Shown here one piece after another: positions 10,972 to 21,944 of a stretch of 64,000 nucleotides of DNA. Location of the stretch: NCBI GenBank assembly GCA_009829735.1, contig CM020618.1, positions 2,788,882-2,852,881 on the forward strand, given 5' to 3'. The DNA comes from Pyropia yezoensis. Its lineage: Eukaryota; Rhodophyta; Bangiophyceae; Bangiales; Bangiaceae. Made by a program: the position numbers and the translations under genes. Numbering within the stretch: the stretch's first letter is position 1; each line of letters starts with the position of its first letter. Under the pieces are notes generated by a model. The model was not told the DNA's origin. It was given only the letters and a program-made list of their open reading frames with translations, and made no database searches.

Positions 10972-12517
10972 TCAGTGGGTAGACCCACTGCCCGAGGGAG
11001 GCCACTCACGCGTAAGCGCGTAGACCTCCGTGCTCCACCGGTCGGCAACGTCACGACGGTCGACCACCCGAGTTACCTCGGTGCATAGCTGGACGAGGGT
11101 GCTGCGGCCAGCCTCCACGTCCTCCAGAGCTTTCTGGAGGCGGTCCAGCACGCCACCGAAGCAACGCGCTGACCCAACCAGCGCAGCACCTGGGGGGATA
11201 TCCCCCCAGCTAACAGAGAGACCCCCACGCATTGCGCGGGTAACAAGGGCGTCAACGCCTTCATACCAGAGACGGGGACCCCCGTCATGTAGGACAGGGG
11301 GCGGGAGGTGACACTGGCGCAGCCAGAGGAGCCACAGGAGCCGGACACGGCTACCACCGGAGCCGGTGGCACCTGATACGAGGCCCGGTAGGACCCTGCC
11401 GAAGGGGGCTCCACCGTAACCACGGCGGTACTCCGCCCGACGACGGGACACCTCACGCTCCCCACCCACAGAGCCCCACTCTCGGGGACGACGGCCTACC
11501 GCCGCCGGCATCGGGTTACCGAACCACGGAGCAAGGACCTGAAGAGGGTCATGGATAACCATGGGAATACCCAGGTCAGCAACAGCCTCGGTGGATGCCC
11601 ACCCATGGCAACTGGGCTCACCCGGCTGAGTACGCCGGACACGCAACGAGTGACGAGGCAAGGGGGAAGCCCCAGCCTGCGGGTCCCGGTACGGGGGAAG
11701 GCCAACACCCCAGCCCAGTTCACGGGCATCGTGAACAGCCAGCAGGGCTTCGAACGCCCGGGCCAACCCGGTCTTGGCGGCTATCAGATCCACGCCCAAC
11801 TGCGCGATGTGCCGACGGACACCCGTCGGAAGATGAAACAGACGACCCTGCCGGCGGACGGACAGCAAGAAGGATGAAGCCTGCCCGAGGGTAACCTCAA
11901 GGGTGAAGGTACCCTGCAACGGGTGGACCGGTCGCGAGGCCAACACACTCCCGAAGTAGCGAAGGCAGGAGCCGGTGTCAAACCGGAAAGCAGGGGCGGG
12001 TTCCCACCCCTCCTGCCATAGCGGCGGGCGCACGGGAGTGTATACCGGAGCACGACCGTTGCCGGTCTGCAACGCACACGTTATATCCGTGCGGAACGCA
12101 TCGGCCATGACACCATGGTTACGTCGCCAACTCGACGCCGACTTCAACCCCGCCATGGGCGGGTAGGGAGCCGTCAACGACAGATACGGGGGTTCCCCCG
12201 GGTAGTAGTCAAAGTCGGGATACCGACCGGTACGGCTCACCGTCTCCCCAAACGCAACCGGCTCCGCCGCCGCCGCAATCCCCCGAGCACTAGCCGGGTA
12301 GTCAATCTCCCGCGGCAACGCGGGGGCAATCAAGTCGCAGACCCCGAAGTTGGGGTCGAGGTAGACCTCACCCCGTCCCACCCGGGTGCGCCAGAGCTGC
12401 GCATGCCGGCCGTCGTCCGGCTGACTCAGGATCCAATGGTGTTCCACCCGGACCGCGTTCGGCTGGTGACCAGCCGCACCAACTCCCGCTCCCAGCACGG
12501 GTCCACCTTGACGCGCC
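10972..12517 (-). CDS. Family B antisense ORF, C-terminal part (B1, contig 1)
   Basis: C-terminal part of the large antisense ORF of family B, ending at 10972 and running back into the N gap. It duplicates 32528-34068 of contig 3, where the whole 815-residue frame is present and described. The sequence nearest the gap is noisier than contig 3, as expected at a contig end. Any frame drawn through the Ns from here is artificial. The DNA at 13018 onward is not family B, so this ORF does not continue there. Confidence 0.85.
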
Positions 12518-13017
12518 NNNNNNNNNNNNNNNNNNNNNNNNNNNNNNNNNNNNNNNNNNNNNNNNNNNNNNNNNNNNNNNNNNNNNNNNNNNNNNNNNNN
12601 NNNNNNNNNNNNNNNNNNNNNNNNNNNNNNNNNNNNNNNNNNNNNNNNNNNNNNNNNNNNNNNNNNNNNNNNNNNNNNNNNNNNNNNNNNNNNNNNNNNN
12701 NNNNNNNNNNNNNNNNNNNNNNNNNNNNNNNNNNNNNNNNNNNNNNNNNNNNNNNNNNNNNNNNNNNNNNNNNNNNNNNNNNNNNNNNNNNNNNNNNNNN
12801 NNNNNNNNNNNNNNNNNNNNNNNNNNNNNNNNNNNNNNNNNNNNNNNNNNNNNNNNNNNNNNNNNNNNNNNNNNNNNNNNNNNNNNNNNNNNNNNNNNNN
12901 NNNNNNNNNNNNNNNNNNNNNNNNNNNNNNNNNNNNNNNNNNNNNNNNNNNNNNNNNNNNNNNNNNNNNNNNNNNNNNNNNNNNNNNNNNNNNNNNNNNN
13001 NNNNNNNNNNNNNNNNN
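12518..13017. other. Assembly gap of exactly 500 N
   Basis: A 500-N placeholder of unknown true size. The left flank is the family B antisense ORF and the right flank is the 3' part of an unrelated transposase gene, so the join is not supported by sequence. Confidence 1.
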
Positions 13018-16000
13018 CGCGTTCCCGTTCTCGATGTTGCCATGCATCCTTATGGCATCTAGTACGTGGCACATCAGCTTGTGCACCTTGATGCTCTGTT
13101 GTTGTCCCAGGATCGGCGTCACATACTTGATGACAAACCGCTCCGCCCGGTCCGCGATGCCCTTGCCAACGTTCAAAGTCATCGTGGGTGCTGCAGTGGA
13201 ACGAACCGACCCCACCAGCTCCGCGTGCAGCAAGGCAAATTCCGCAAACATCGCGGTGATAGCCTCGTCAATAGGAACATCCCTCCAGACGGCACGATAC
13301 GCAGCCCAATCGAAAGCAGCTTGGGCCTTCTTGCTGGCGTTGGTGGCCGGCTGTCCCGTGAGCGCTAGCATCGCCTTCCACGCGGTGCGATGGTGCCTCT
13401 GTAGAGCGTCCAGCCGCCACCTCTTCGTGTTCGAGGTTGGTGGGATTGTCGCCCCCGTCAACAGCAGCGACGCCGTCCACTTCGGCTGACAGGTCACCGA
13501 CAGAGCTTGAAACCGCCACCTCGGCCTGGTCGAAGTTGGTGGGATTGTCACCGCCTCGTGGGGTTGCCCCACCAGTTGATGCAGCACCGACAGGACGTCC
13601 GTCGAGAGGACGCCAGAGTCCCGCCACCAAAAAAGCCATTGTAGCCACTCCTTCTCGTTGATGCCTTCCGGTGTACACGGACTGCGTCTCGTCCGCCTTA
13701 TTAAAGAACCTGTAGAGAGGCGACCAAAGCCATACGCAGTCGAACGGAGCATAGGCAAAGTGTGGCACGGAATCAAAGCAGAGATTGTGAGGGACTGCCT
13801 AGTACGGACAGGCTGGCGTCCGGTCGGCGTCCGCTATCGATGAAGTATGCACTCAGGGTCAACACAGGAAGCAGTGAACCAACGTACCCTGGTGGAATCT
13901 TACAAGCGTCACTGCGCCGCCCCAGGTGCTGCAGTCTTGCGTTCGTGATGCGGCGCGTGGCAGCGTCAGAGCCGGCAAGTGGAACGTCACCTCGACAAAT
14001 GTGCGGAAACACCTCGACCAGCTTCTGAGCAATGATCCTCGTCACACCGAGGTCCAAAACCTGCTCTGGAGTTCAAAAGAGGGAGCGAGGAGAAGACCAG
14101 CACATGGGAAAGCGGTGCCGGGACGGTGAGAGGCATGAACGGCAAGCCGACCACACCTGTTGCAAGATGGAGGCCCCTACTCCCACCAACCAAACCGGCC
14201 CACCGGCTCCTGCCTACAGCCCGCGTCAGTGCATCAAGAACTGGAACGTACGTGCAGGGCGTCAAAGCCGATCATCTTGTAGAGAAGGTACGGTGCGCTC
14301 GAGAGACCAGCCATGCCAGCGAGAGCGGGAACAAATCCCGTGAGGCTGTGATCACCTTCCAGCGTCTCGCGCCGCTGCCCCTCTACGTTTTGTTGTCTGA
14401 GAAATGACACTTCGAGCTGCCGCTCCAACATCTCAACGACGTTGCGCTCCCTGGCAGAGAGTGCCTCGGAGGTCCCTGTGACTTCCACCCTGACGTCACA
14501 CAGGGTGCACGGCCGCTGGCATTTGCCTGCCTTGAGACACAGCACGGCCCGCTCTTCCGGCTGGTCACACACGTACAGAAGCACGCGAGGAAAGGCAGTC
14601 AACGTCCGGCCACCGACATGCACCTGCTCGCCAACGTGGCTCGCCGCAATGGTGGTACGCAAGCAAGCGTACAACACTCTCTGCAGAATGCCGCATCGTC
14701 GCAGGCGGGACCGGTGTTCTGCAGCCGTCTCGGTCAGCTTCCGAACCACTGGAATGTACGCCACCGTTACCCAAGTGACAGCCCCCGACACGTCGTTGAC
14801 GAGCCGAACGCGGACAGGGTAAAGTTTGTGCGCTGTGGGAGTGGAGGTAGATTGAGACAAAACCAAGATGAGAAATGCACGCAGAGCAAAACGAGACGGG
14901 CGCAAGTTATTAAGTTAGCATCGGCTGCGCCGTCGAACAGTACAACGCACAGGAACCTGCGGAAACAAAAAGACACACACATGGGCGCCAGGGAACGGCC
15001 AATAGACCAAACATACCTCCAGACCAAGAGAGCTGACTGGCGTCACTGTACAGGTGTAGCCCGAGGACGAAGGCGTGAACTCCATGAGCCTCGATGACGT
15101 CTTTCTCGCACAACCGAAGTGCGTCGCCATCCAGCGGCGTCGCACGCCGATCCGTCGGCCCGGCCGGAACGTCGTTGCCGCTCCACGTTGCGAAGCACTT
15201 GGACGTGCGCAGAAGCTTCAGTACCGTCTTCAGCACAGGTCGGTAGTACGCCTCGTGCTCGACCCCGCCCTCCTTGATGCGCACCTTCATCCAGCCAGCA
15301 TCGAGCGCCGCCTCGTCAAGGTCGTCGCGCAGTGCGTTCATAAATGAGGTGACAGACGGGAACACTTCGCGGAGAGAGAAGTCCTCTGACGCCACCATTG
15401 GGCACTCGCCCTCGTGATCGTCCCATGTACACAAGAATGCGTACAGCAGCTTTTGCTCGCGCCTGGACATCCCTGCTCCGCCAATACCGAGCACGAACTG
15501 CTGCAGCGCCCGCAGGCGCCTCGTGTTGAACTGCCCAGGCCGACTGTACTTGCGCCTCTCGAGAAGTGGAACAGAGCAAGCCGCGTCGTCCAGTACCTCG
15601 TAAAGATTGCGCACCCGAGTCGACAAGGATTGGTAGTCGTAGTCACGCGGATGAACCCCATCACCACCGCCGATACGAACTTCTTGATTGCCCTCCGCTC
15701 CGTTGCCAGTCAACGCCATAAGCGCGTAAAGCTCGTCGCGTATGGCACCGTCGTAGCCTTCGCTCTCGTCGGGTAGCGAATAAGCCCCAGGCACGTCCAC
15801 CTGTCCACTGCCATCGCCCCCTACACCACCTACGACCGGCACGAGGGCGGGCGACACACCGCCCGCTGCACCAGCAGCTCCACTAGCGCCAACTTCTCCA
15901 GAACCTGCACCGCCGAGACCTATGAAGGTGGCTGCTGGCTGGTGAGAATCGCCTGATGGCCCGGAAGGGCCCCCACGACCTGCTGGGAGAGGCAGGCAAG

Positions 16001-16139
16001 GCCGCTTTGAAGGTGGAATTCCGTTCCCGCCTTGCTTCTTGTGGATTGCCTTTTGATGTAGCACCAGGCCATTCCGAGTCCGCGCTTCAAAGCCACAGAG
16101 ACAGCACACGAGGGCTCGCGTTCGCTTGCCACCGGGCAT
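13018..16139 (-). CDS. Plavaka/KDZ-like DNA-transposon transposase, multi-exon, C-terminus lost in gap
   Basis: Minus-strand gene with at least four exons. From the ATG at 16139 comes a C2H2 finger (Cys12, Cys15, His28, His33), a Gly-rich linker, then a conserved region with EAYYRPV and YSDASQLSWSG. Three introns fit consensus and restore family-like reading: 14833-15016 (184 nt), 14061-14251 (191 nt) and 13710-13887 (178 nt). They join SG to AHKLYPVRV, FDALH to VLDLGVTR, and KIPPG to FNKADETQ. Later blocks are AFLVAGL and, near the gap, IKVHKLMCHVLDAIRMHG. An N-terminal finger, the SG..YPV block, the CPTLC-like CQRPCTLC and the K.H..CH end match what I know of Plavaka transposases. A further intron near 13450-13640 is likely but not placed. 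The frame is open upstream to 16451; I prefer 16139 because the finger follows it. Confidence 0.72.
13710..13887 (-). other. Intron 3 of the transposase-like gene
   Basis: The donor reads CCAGG/GTACGT and the acceptor CTACAG/GTTC on the minus strand; length 178. Removal joins KIPPG to FFNKADETQSVYTG in frame. Confidence 0.65.
14061..14251 (-). other. Intron 2 of the transposase-like gene
   Basis: The donor reads CAC/GTACGT and the acceptor GAGCAG/GTTTTG on the minus strand; length 191. Removal joins FDALH to VLDLGVTR in frame. Confidence 0.72.
14833..15016 (-). other. Intron 1 of the transposase-like gene
   Basis: The donor reads GGAG/GTATGT and the acceptor CCCACAG/CGC on the minus strand; length 184. 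Removal keeps frame and brings LSWSG next to AHKLYPV, a block continuous in relatives. Confidence 0.75.
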
Positions 16140-18433
16140 GGAGGCACAAAAGTCTATTGCACCTGAGCAATCAGGCGTGGCCACCAAACAAACAACGACA
16201 TTGTGAAGAGCTTGGAGCGGATAACGAATAAAAATGTCAGTGCCTATCGAGAGTGCATCACCAGGGCCGGCACGCAAGCGAACGACTTCAGCGCGCACAC
16301 CATCACCAAGGAGCAAGAGCAAGGTCAAACTCACCTCAGCAAACAGCGTCGCCATGCAGTAGTGTTGCCGTCCACTTCCCCGTCGCTGCTGCGGCACAAC
16401 CAGGAAAGACGTCACGCGTGTCCCGCCCCGGCTACTTGGCGTCAGCCGCATCCCTGACTGATGGCCCAGGAACTAAACCAGTTAAGTTCAACCATAAACA
16501 CGCAGGGGGTCGAAGAGACATGCCACCGCAGCCTCTCATTCATTGTGGATAGCAGTGCCAGCGTAAGCCTCCTCATTGTGCCAGTGTGATCGAAAACACG
16601 CTCAAGCGACACGGCGGGGATCCATCTTCAGCAACACAGGACAACGGTGAACCACACGGGCATGGCCATCTCCCGTGGCCACCCCTCACCGAACAGGAAC
16701 ACTAGTCCACAGTACGCACAATGGAGGTCCACTCAGGCGCGCACAATGGCCACCTCCTTAGTTGGCGACGGGTGGGCGGGGGGATGGGATGGGGGGGGGG
16801 GGGGGTGGCCGCCATCCCGACTACCCCCCTGACCAGGGACCAGACACAGCCGGCGCACGCCAACCAAGAACCTGGCACAGCAGGTGCACTCAAAGTTCAG
16901 GTCCACTCAAACGTGCCAAATCGCAAGCGCCCACTTGGGAAGGAGGCGGAGGGGGGGGGGTGGGCGGGGAGGGCCGCCACCCCCGGTTGGAGGCGGATGG
17001 GGGTGCGGGGCAGAGGCACAGGCCACCGTCCTCGTCGACAGGTCCCTTCGAGCCCCGTCGAGCCCCGTCGAGCCCCGTCGAGCCGCTTCGCACCGGATCA
17101 GGTCCGCCGGGACCCGGCGTGTCCCCCCGTGTCCCGTTCCAACACGGAGGGCGCAAAACTGCAGCTACAGCCGACGCGACCACCACTCGCCGACCAGGGA
17201 CCGAACACAGCCGGCGCACGCACAGTTGAGGTCCACTGAAACACGCACTGTCTCACCCGGACGGGTGGGTGCGGGGGGGGGGGGGGGGGGGGGGGGGCGG
17301 GGGGGCGCGGGGGCGCGAAGAGGGGGGGGGGGGGGGGGGGGGGGCAGGGGGGGGCAGTTCTACAGGTCGCGGTCCTCGTCGGTGCATCCCATCGAGCCCC
17401 ATCGCGACCCGTCGAGCTCCGCCCTGGACAAAAACTCCTTTAAGTCGTGTACGATCAGGCCTAATTGCACCACTCTTGGCTGAGTATGCAGAATCAAGTG
17501 GCAGAATATCTGTCAAAAATGTAAGGTCTCGCGTCCATTGGGTGAGAGTACGGAATCGACACGGTGGCCGACGGCGTGTACTCGACAATGGTACGGCTGC
17601 CAGCCTGGAACCGCGGCCCCCGAGCCGTCGTCCACCTTGGTTCTTAGGCTGCCCCGCGGACCAGCTTCGTGCTCTTTTGTCCCTGGCCCCTAACAGGCAG
17701 TGGCGATGCTGTGTGGCTCCGCAGAAGACTTGCCCTCGCGCTGCAAGAGCCCGTTCCTGGTGAGTTCTGGCCTCCGCTTTAACCTGACCTCGACGATTGC
17801 AGCAGCACGGCCTGGTTGAGGCGTTGCTGGGGGTGGCGGGGGGGTGGGTGGCGGGGGGGTGGGTGGCTGGCGGGAGAGGGGGGGGGGGGAGACGGGGATC
17901 GGCGTGTGGATCAGGCACGTGAATCGGTGCGCAGTCAGTCGTACAGGTGGTGAGGGGAACGGTGATGGATGAGTGGCCAGGTGGGACTCCGTCTCGGACG
18001 CGAGGAGGTGGCTTCCGCCTGCGTTGGAGTCTGGGGCCCTGAGAGCTTCGCTCACAACGGCTCCGCTGTCTGAGAGTGCTGCTGTGCGACCTGTGGCCGC
18101 GCATGAGCCCTGTGGGTTGTTCCTGTCCTCTCGTACGGTGTTGGTGCCTCCATCCACCCCGCCCCCTTCTCTCCCCTCCCCTTGCAAGGATGGGCGCTGT
18201 GCACCCAGCATTCGGACTGATCCTGGCGGCGACATAGAGAGGGCATCTGGCGCCTCATACAACATTCCCTTTGCAGGTACGAATTGGATGGACGGTTCTG
18301 TTGAAGAGGGTGGGGAAGCCATGTGCGAAGCTGTGCGGGTCTCATATCCTCTTGTCACCCCAATTGACGCAGCTCTCTTCTTTCGCCGCCTGCCCCCTTT
18401 GCTCTCCTGTCCTTCCTTCCATTTCTTCCTCGG
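16140..18433. other. Non-coding, low-complexity stretch
   Basis: No gene is supported. The part next to 16139 may be the promoter or 5' leader of the transposase gene. It holds guanine runs near 16790, 16950, 17274-17345 and 17880, a decamer TCGAGCCCCG repeated near 17047-17095, and diverged direct repeats beginning AGGTCCACT at about 16727, 16900 and 17229 with a shared CACAGCCGGCGCACGC at 16845 and 17207. Long ORFs across the G-runs on both strands are composition effects. Confidence 0.6.
17274..17345 (+). repeat. Guanine-run tract
   Basis: About 70 bases almost wholly G, in two long runs. This is a strong quadruplex-type composition and a likely sequencing-error hotspot. Confidence 0.85.
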
Positions 18434-19723
18434 TTGGTCGACCATCCCATCGTCGTGGCAGTCGCTATGCCGGACCGTCGCGTTCCAGAGATTGTCAACC
18501 ATCTTCCTTCCTCTCAGGACGTGTCGCAGCTCGATGGGACAGTAGCCACGCTCCTAGACCGAGGGAGTCTGCCGCCGCCCACGCCGGAAGCTTTCGACCG
18601 TCCCGCTCCCGCTCCCGCGCCCGCTCCCAGACCTCATGCCTTTTGGACCGCGTCTGGCCTGGCCCCACCCCCTCGTCGATCGGGAGCTTTCCGGCGGGAC
18701 GTTTCGATTCCACCTCTCCGCCCTCGCGGGGCCATCGGGCCCACATTGAGCGCGAACATGGTACGGCCGCCTCGCTGGGTCCCGGCTCCATCTTCTTCGA
18801 TGGCGGGCTCGGGTCGTCCCGTTCCGACTTCTGTGGGTCGTGGCGGTCAAGCTATGGCATCCCGGCTACCTGGGGTCATCCCCGTGACACGCGCACGCAC
18901 GGAGACGTCAACGTCGCCGTTGACGCCGCTCCAGCCGTCTGGCCGTGCTGCGCTGGACAGTCGTGCGGCAGACGGGAGTCACCCGCCCGTCGGGACTGCG
19001 GCCGTGATCGTCCCACCCGGTCTGGTCAGTGCCTGTACAGTAACTTCTCCTTTTGGAGTCGTGACGCCCCCCCCCCAAGCACGCCTGGGAGGGCCGGCGA
19101 CTCAACGCACTCTCAAGTTTACTCCCTTGAACGCAGGAGCCGCAGGAGCTGTGGACAGATCGCTGACGAAAGCACCCGCCGCTCCGAGGCAGGCAAGGAA
19201 GGCTGTGCTGCCAAAGCCGAAGAGGACTTTGAAGAAGGGTCCTGCGAAGGGAGGAAGCGCTCGTGCCAAGCGCGCGCTCTCCGTGGACAAGGCCGTCGCA
19301 GTGGAGCCGCCTCCACGGCCCCGCTCTGCTGGGTCTTCCGCCCGGCCCATTGGGCCCGCTGCAGTACCCGCAACGGGGGACCTGCACACGTCTATTGTTG
19401 ATAAGGCGCAGGTGATAACCCTGAAGGACCTCAATCGGGCACTTCTCGAGGGCATGCGTCCCGTGTGCGCGCAGCTGGCCACTCTGTCGAAGCAGCTGGG
19501 CGATGTCAGCGCTTCCGTGGGCAGGATCTCGACCAGCATGCACAGTCAAGGGGTGGGCAATGAGCGTACGGCAAACGCGGTCGTTCAGCTGCAAGGTACG
19601 GTCGAAGGTGTGGTCAATGGCGTCGTCAGTCGTGTCAAGTCGGAGCATGGGGTCCGCCGGGCTGGTGGCAGCACCACGGCGGACCCGACAGACGAGGACG
19701 AGCGGCTGGAACTCGCCCACTGA
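18434..19723 (+). CDS. Unrecognised protein with a coiled-coil tail
   Basis: I do not recognise this 429-residue protein. Residues 50-230 are Pro-, Ala- and Ser-rich and look disordered. Residues 235-290 are basic (KPKRTLKKGP, RAKRALS) and could be a nuclear or nucleic-acid-binding segment. Residues about 320-410 (from ITLKDLNRALLEGM) are helical with heptad-like spacing, suggesting a coiled coil. The next ORF starts 20 bases after the stop in another frame, so the two may be one gene with an intron or assembly indel, or two genes. An alternative start is at 18467. It lies between a DNA-transposon gene and retrotransposon A3; it could be a host gene or an accessory gene of an unrecognised element. 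Confidence 0.5.
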   Translation: MVDHPIVVAVAMPDRRVPEIVNHLPSSQDVSQLDGTVATLLDRGSLPPPTPEAFDRPAPAPAPAPRPHAFWTASGLAPPPRRSGAFRRDVSIPPLRPRGAIGPTLSANMVRPPRWVPAPSSSMAGSGRPVPTSVGRGGQAMASRLPGVIPVTRARTETSTSPLTPLQPSGRAALDSRAADGSHPPVGTAAVIVPPGLVSACTVTSPFGVVTPPPQARLGGPATQRTLKFTPLNAGAAGAVDRSLTKAPAAPRQARKAVLPKPKRTLKKGPAKGGSARAKRALSVDKAVAVEPPPRPRSAGSSARPIGPAAVPATGDLHTSIVDKAQVITLKDLNRALLEGMRPVCAQLATLSKQLGDVSASVGRISTSMHSQGVGNERTANAVVQLQGTVEGVVNGVVSRVKSEHGVRRAGGSTTADPTDEDERLELAH

Positions 19724-19743
19724 ACGAGGATGAGGTTCGACGT

Positions 19744-20943
19744 GTGCGCGACGTTGCCAAGCAGATGATGGTGAGCGATATTACGTCGGCCGTCGAGGGA
19801 TTCTACGTCATGCCCAGTGGGGCCAGAGTGTTGAACATCTGCTACCAAGCGACTGAGCACGTCCTCCACGTTGATCGCGCGGGTGCACAAGAGTACATGG
19901 AGAGTCGCCGCCTCTTCATCAATGCGGACGGCAAGCCTGCAGACAGGAGGGCGCCAGTGTCGGAGAAGCTGAACCGTGTGAAAGGGCACCTACTGGAGGC
20001 TATGCGGAAAGTCGCTATGATGGCCTACTTCCACTCGCTCGGTATTGATGTCGCAGAGCTCACTCCGGTCGTGGCACGCGGCTGGCTCGAGAAAGAGCAG
20101 TACGCCAAGTCCCCGCCTGCCAAGACAGCCACGAATGCCGCACTCAAGGCTCTCTTCGTGCGCTCGGGCCAGAGCGGTCGGGTGGTGGCAGCGGCTGTGG
20201 GGAAGAGTGAATATGTCAACGCGTCGATGGGGCACGTGGCGCTCATCGCACACTGGGCGTGTGTATCATTTCAGAAGGCGGTCGGCACTCGCAAGGTCCG
20301 TCGTACTGGAAATGACGACGGCTCCTACGCGGGCTGGCGAGAGCATATGATCCTGGTCAACAAATTTTTGCGCCACCATACCGACGCCGAAGAAGGTCTG
20401 CAGCTGTGCGACGGCGACGACGAGCGTCGTGCCCTTCTTGTCGCGGACGACGGCACTTACACCGTGGACGCCGATGCGGATGACGGTGGCCCAGATGAGG
20501 TTGTCGCAGATGATGGTGTTTCACGAGGTGCTGGCGGTCGTGTGGCCGGCGGTGATGGCGGTGGTGCGGCTGGTAGCTTCGCGGCCGACGGTGATGTGGC
20601 CGGGGGTGATGTGGCCGGCGGCGATGTGGCTGGCGGTGATGTGGCTGGCGGCGATGTGGTCGGCGGTCCTTTGGCCGGCGGCGATGTGGCCGGCGGCGAT
20701 GTGGTCAGCGGTCGTGTGGCCGGTGGTGGCGGCGTTCCATCGGCTGGAAGTGGAGGGGGTGCGTGTGACGGTGGCGTGGAAGACGGTCCGGGCTACGGAG
20801 CTGATGCGTCGAACGGGAGCGTTGCTGGAGATCCCGAGGCACCCCAGCCAGATGCGGACGCCGATTGGGTCCAGCCACACTATGATGACACCGCGCTTCT
20901 GGGCAGCATGGGTGAGGTTCTCGAGGAAGAGGAATTTCTTTGA
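19744..20943 (+). CDS. Unrecognised protein with GGDVA repeats
   Basis: I do not recognise this 399-residue protein. Residues 1-225 look globular and non-repetitive (for example GFYVMPSGARVLNICYQ and GHVALIAHWACVSFQKAV). Residues 226-265 are acidic. Residues about 280-325 are a repeat of five residues, GGDVA, in about nine 15-base units. The C-terminus is acidic and ends in EVLEEEEFL. The reading frame is open well before the ATG (LNEDEVRRVRDVAK), so the true start may be upstream and could splice to the 18434-19723 ORF, whose coiled coil would then precede this domain. No enzyme motif, signal peptide or membrane segment is visible. Confidence 0.5.
   Translation: MRDVAKQMMVSDITSAVEGFYVMPSGARVLNICYQATEHVLHVDRAGAQEYMESRRLFINADGKPADRRAPVSEKLNRVKGHLLEAMRKVAMMAYFHSLGIDVAELTPVVARGWLEKEQYAKSPPAKTATNAALKALFVRSGQSGRVVAAAVGKSEYVNASMGHVALIAHWACVSFQKAVGTRKVRRTGNDDGSYAGWREHMILVNKFLRHHTDAEEGLQLCDGDDERRALLVADDGTYTVDADADDGGPDEVVADDGVSRGAGGRVAGGDGGGAAGSFAADGDVAGGDVAGGDVAGGDVAGGDVVGGPLAGGDVAGGDVVSGRVAGGGGVPSAGSGGGACDGGVEDGPGYGADASNGSVAGDPEAPQPDADADWVQPHYDDTALLGSMGEVLEEEEFL
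20590..20727 (+). repeat. 15-bp coding minisatellite (GGDVA)
   Basis: About nine in-frame units of GGTGATGTGGCCGGC with small variation, within the 19744-20943 ORF. The unit length is a multiple of three, so copy changes keep frame. Confidence 0.85.
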
Positions 20944-21475
20944 GCTTCTTCCAGAGCAACCTGTGCACACCGGGTTGAGGTTTTGGATGGTTGACGGACG
21001 GCGGTCATTGAGGTGTCGGCGCAGAACTGAACGGCCGGCATGTGCAGTGCAGAGGCGTTGAGGGGTGTTTTCGAGAGCGTTTGACAGAACGGTAGCGTTA
21101 GTGCTGGACGAGGTGTTGGTGAGCGAGACCTGACAGACCAGTTGAGGCTATGGTCGTCCCGTGGCTTACCTTCTGCTGTGGTGTGGGAAATTTGGGAGAG
21201 AGTGTGATTGGGGGGCGGCCAGTGGCCGTCCTTTCTTCCCGTCGCGCACGGTGGGAATGGCAGCCGAAAGGAGGCGAGCTTACGCTTACGGTGGAGCGCA
21301 TGCTCACATGCGGCGGGCGGGGAGAGCGAACTGGTCAAGGATGGCTCTGGAGGGATGATCACGGGGTTAGGCGGAGACGTTACTAGGGATTTCTACTGGC
21401 GGGGGCGACAGGTAGCCGATAGGGTGGAGAGTTCGTGTTGGATTTTGACGTTGTCGAAGTGACTGGTGTCCGTGC
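20944..21475. other. Spacer with no gene seen
   Basis: Between the stop of the unknown gene and the A3 LTR. I see no conserved ORF, RNA gene or repeat; it may be 3' UTR. The last five bases, CGTGC, would be the left target duplication of A3, whose other end is not assembled. Confidence 0.5.
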
Positions 21476-21944
21476 TGTGGCAAAAACCACCAGCACACAC
21501 GGCACCCAAGTTAGGGCGGTGTGCTAGGGCTGCCTCCCGTGTCGGGGGAACCGGAAGAAGTGCAAGTCGCACACACTCTGTCCCTGTTGTGGGGCAAACC
21601 CCCCACGGACAAACAAGAGGATGGTGTGTGGTCCAACAGTTTCTTGGTCGGGACGGGGACGCAGGGCCAAGCCCCGCTGTCCCTCCCCTTATCCCCCCAG
21701 GGTCCATTCAGAATCTCGCCACTCAGAATCTCCCACCCCAGCACCTGCCCACCGGGCCACACGAAAATTCAAGACGATAAATGCAGAAAACCCTCAAATC
21801 CAAGTTGGATTTACTACTAAGCTAACTATCCCAAACTTAGGGAATATGGACCCAAATGCAGGGGGAGGAACGGATCAGGCTAGTGGCCTGCCGCCCCTTG
21901 CATGGCACGTGTTGCCCCCCTACCTGGGGGTCAATACTGCCACA
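21476..21944 (-). repeat. A3 3' LTR (469 bp)
   Basis: On the plus strand it reads TGTGGCA to TGCCACA. It matches A2 LTRs (42648-43116, 51559-52026) and the A1 LTR (37781-38249), with about six differences from A1. Confidence 0.93.

Larger units (their letters stand above)
3570..12517 (+). mobile_element. Family B Ty3/gypsy LTR retrotransposon, copy B1, left part
   Basis: Chromodomain-type Ty3/gypsy element inserted in A1 gag. Parts in order: 5' LTR 3570-3932, primer site 3934-3951, gag 4152-6341, pol 6350-10516, a 24-bp-period palindrome array 10563-10658, and the C-terminal part of the antisense ORF from 10972 up to the N gap. The remainder is in contig 3 (28537-35925), where 28537-34068 repeats 6981-12517 of this contig. 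Gag and pol are each one open frame here, so this copy looks whole in this part. The two LTRs of B1 differ at about one base in 363, indicating a recent insertion. Confidence 0.93.

Noticed and set aside
10972-13776. A 934-codon minus-strand frame running across the N gap
   Set aside because: It fuses the family B antisense ORF to the unrelated transposase-like gene through 500 placeholder Ns; the length of the gap is arbitrary. The same applies to frames across 28037-28536.
16140-16451. N-terminal extension of the transposase-like frame to 16451
   Set aside because: The frame is open, but the zinc finger follows the ATG at 16139 directly, as usual in the family; the extension has a Leu run and no family block.
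17253-18104. Minus-strand frame rich in Pro runs opposite the G tract
   Set aside because: Poly-Pro from poly-G; no domain and no conserved neighbour.
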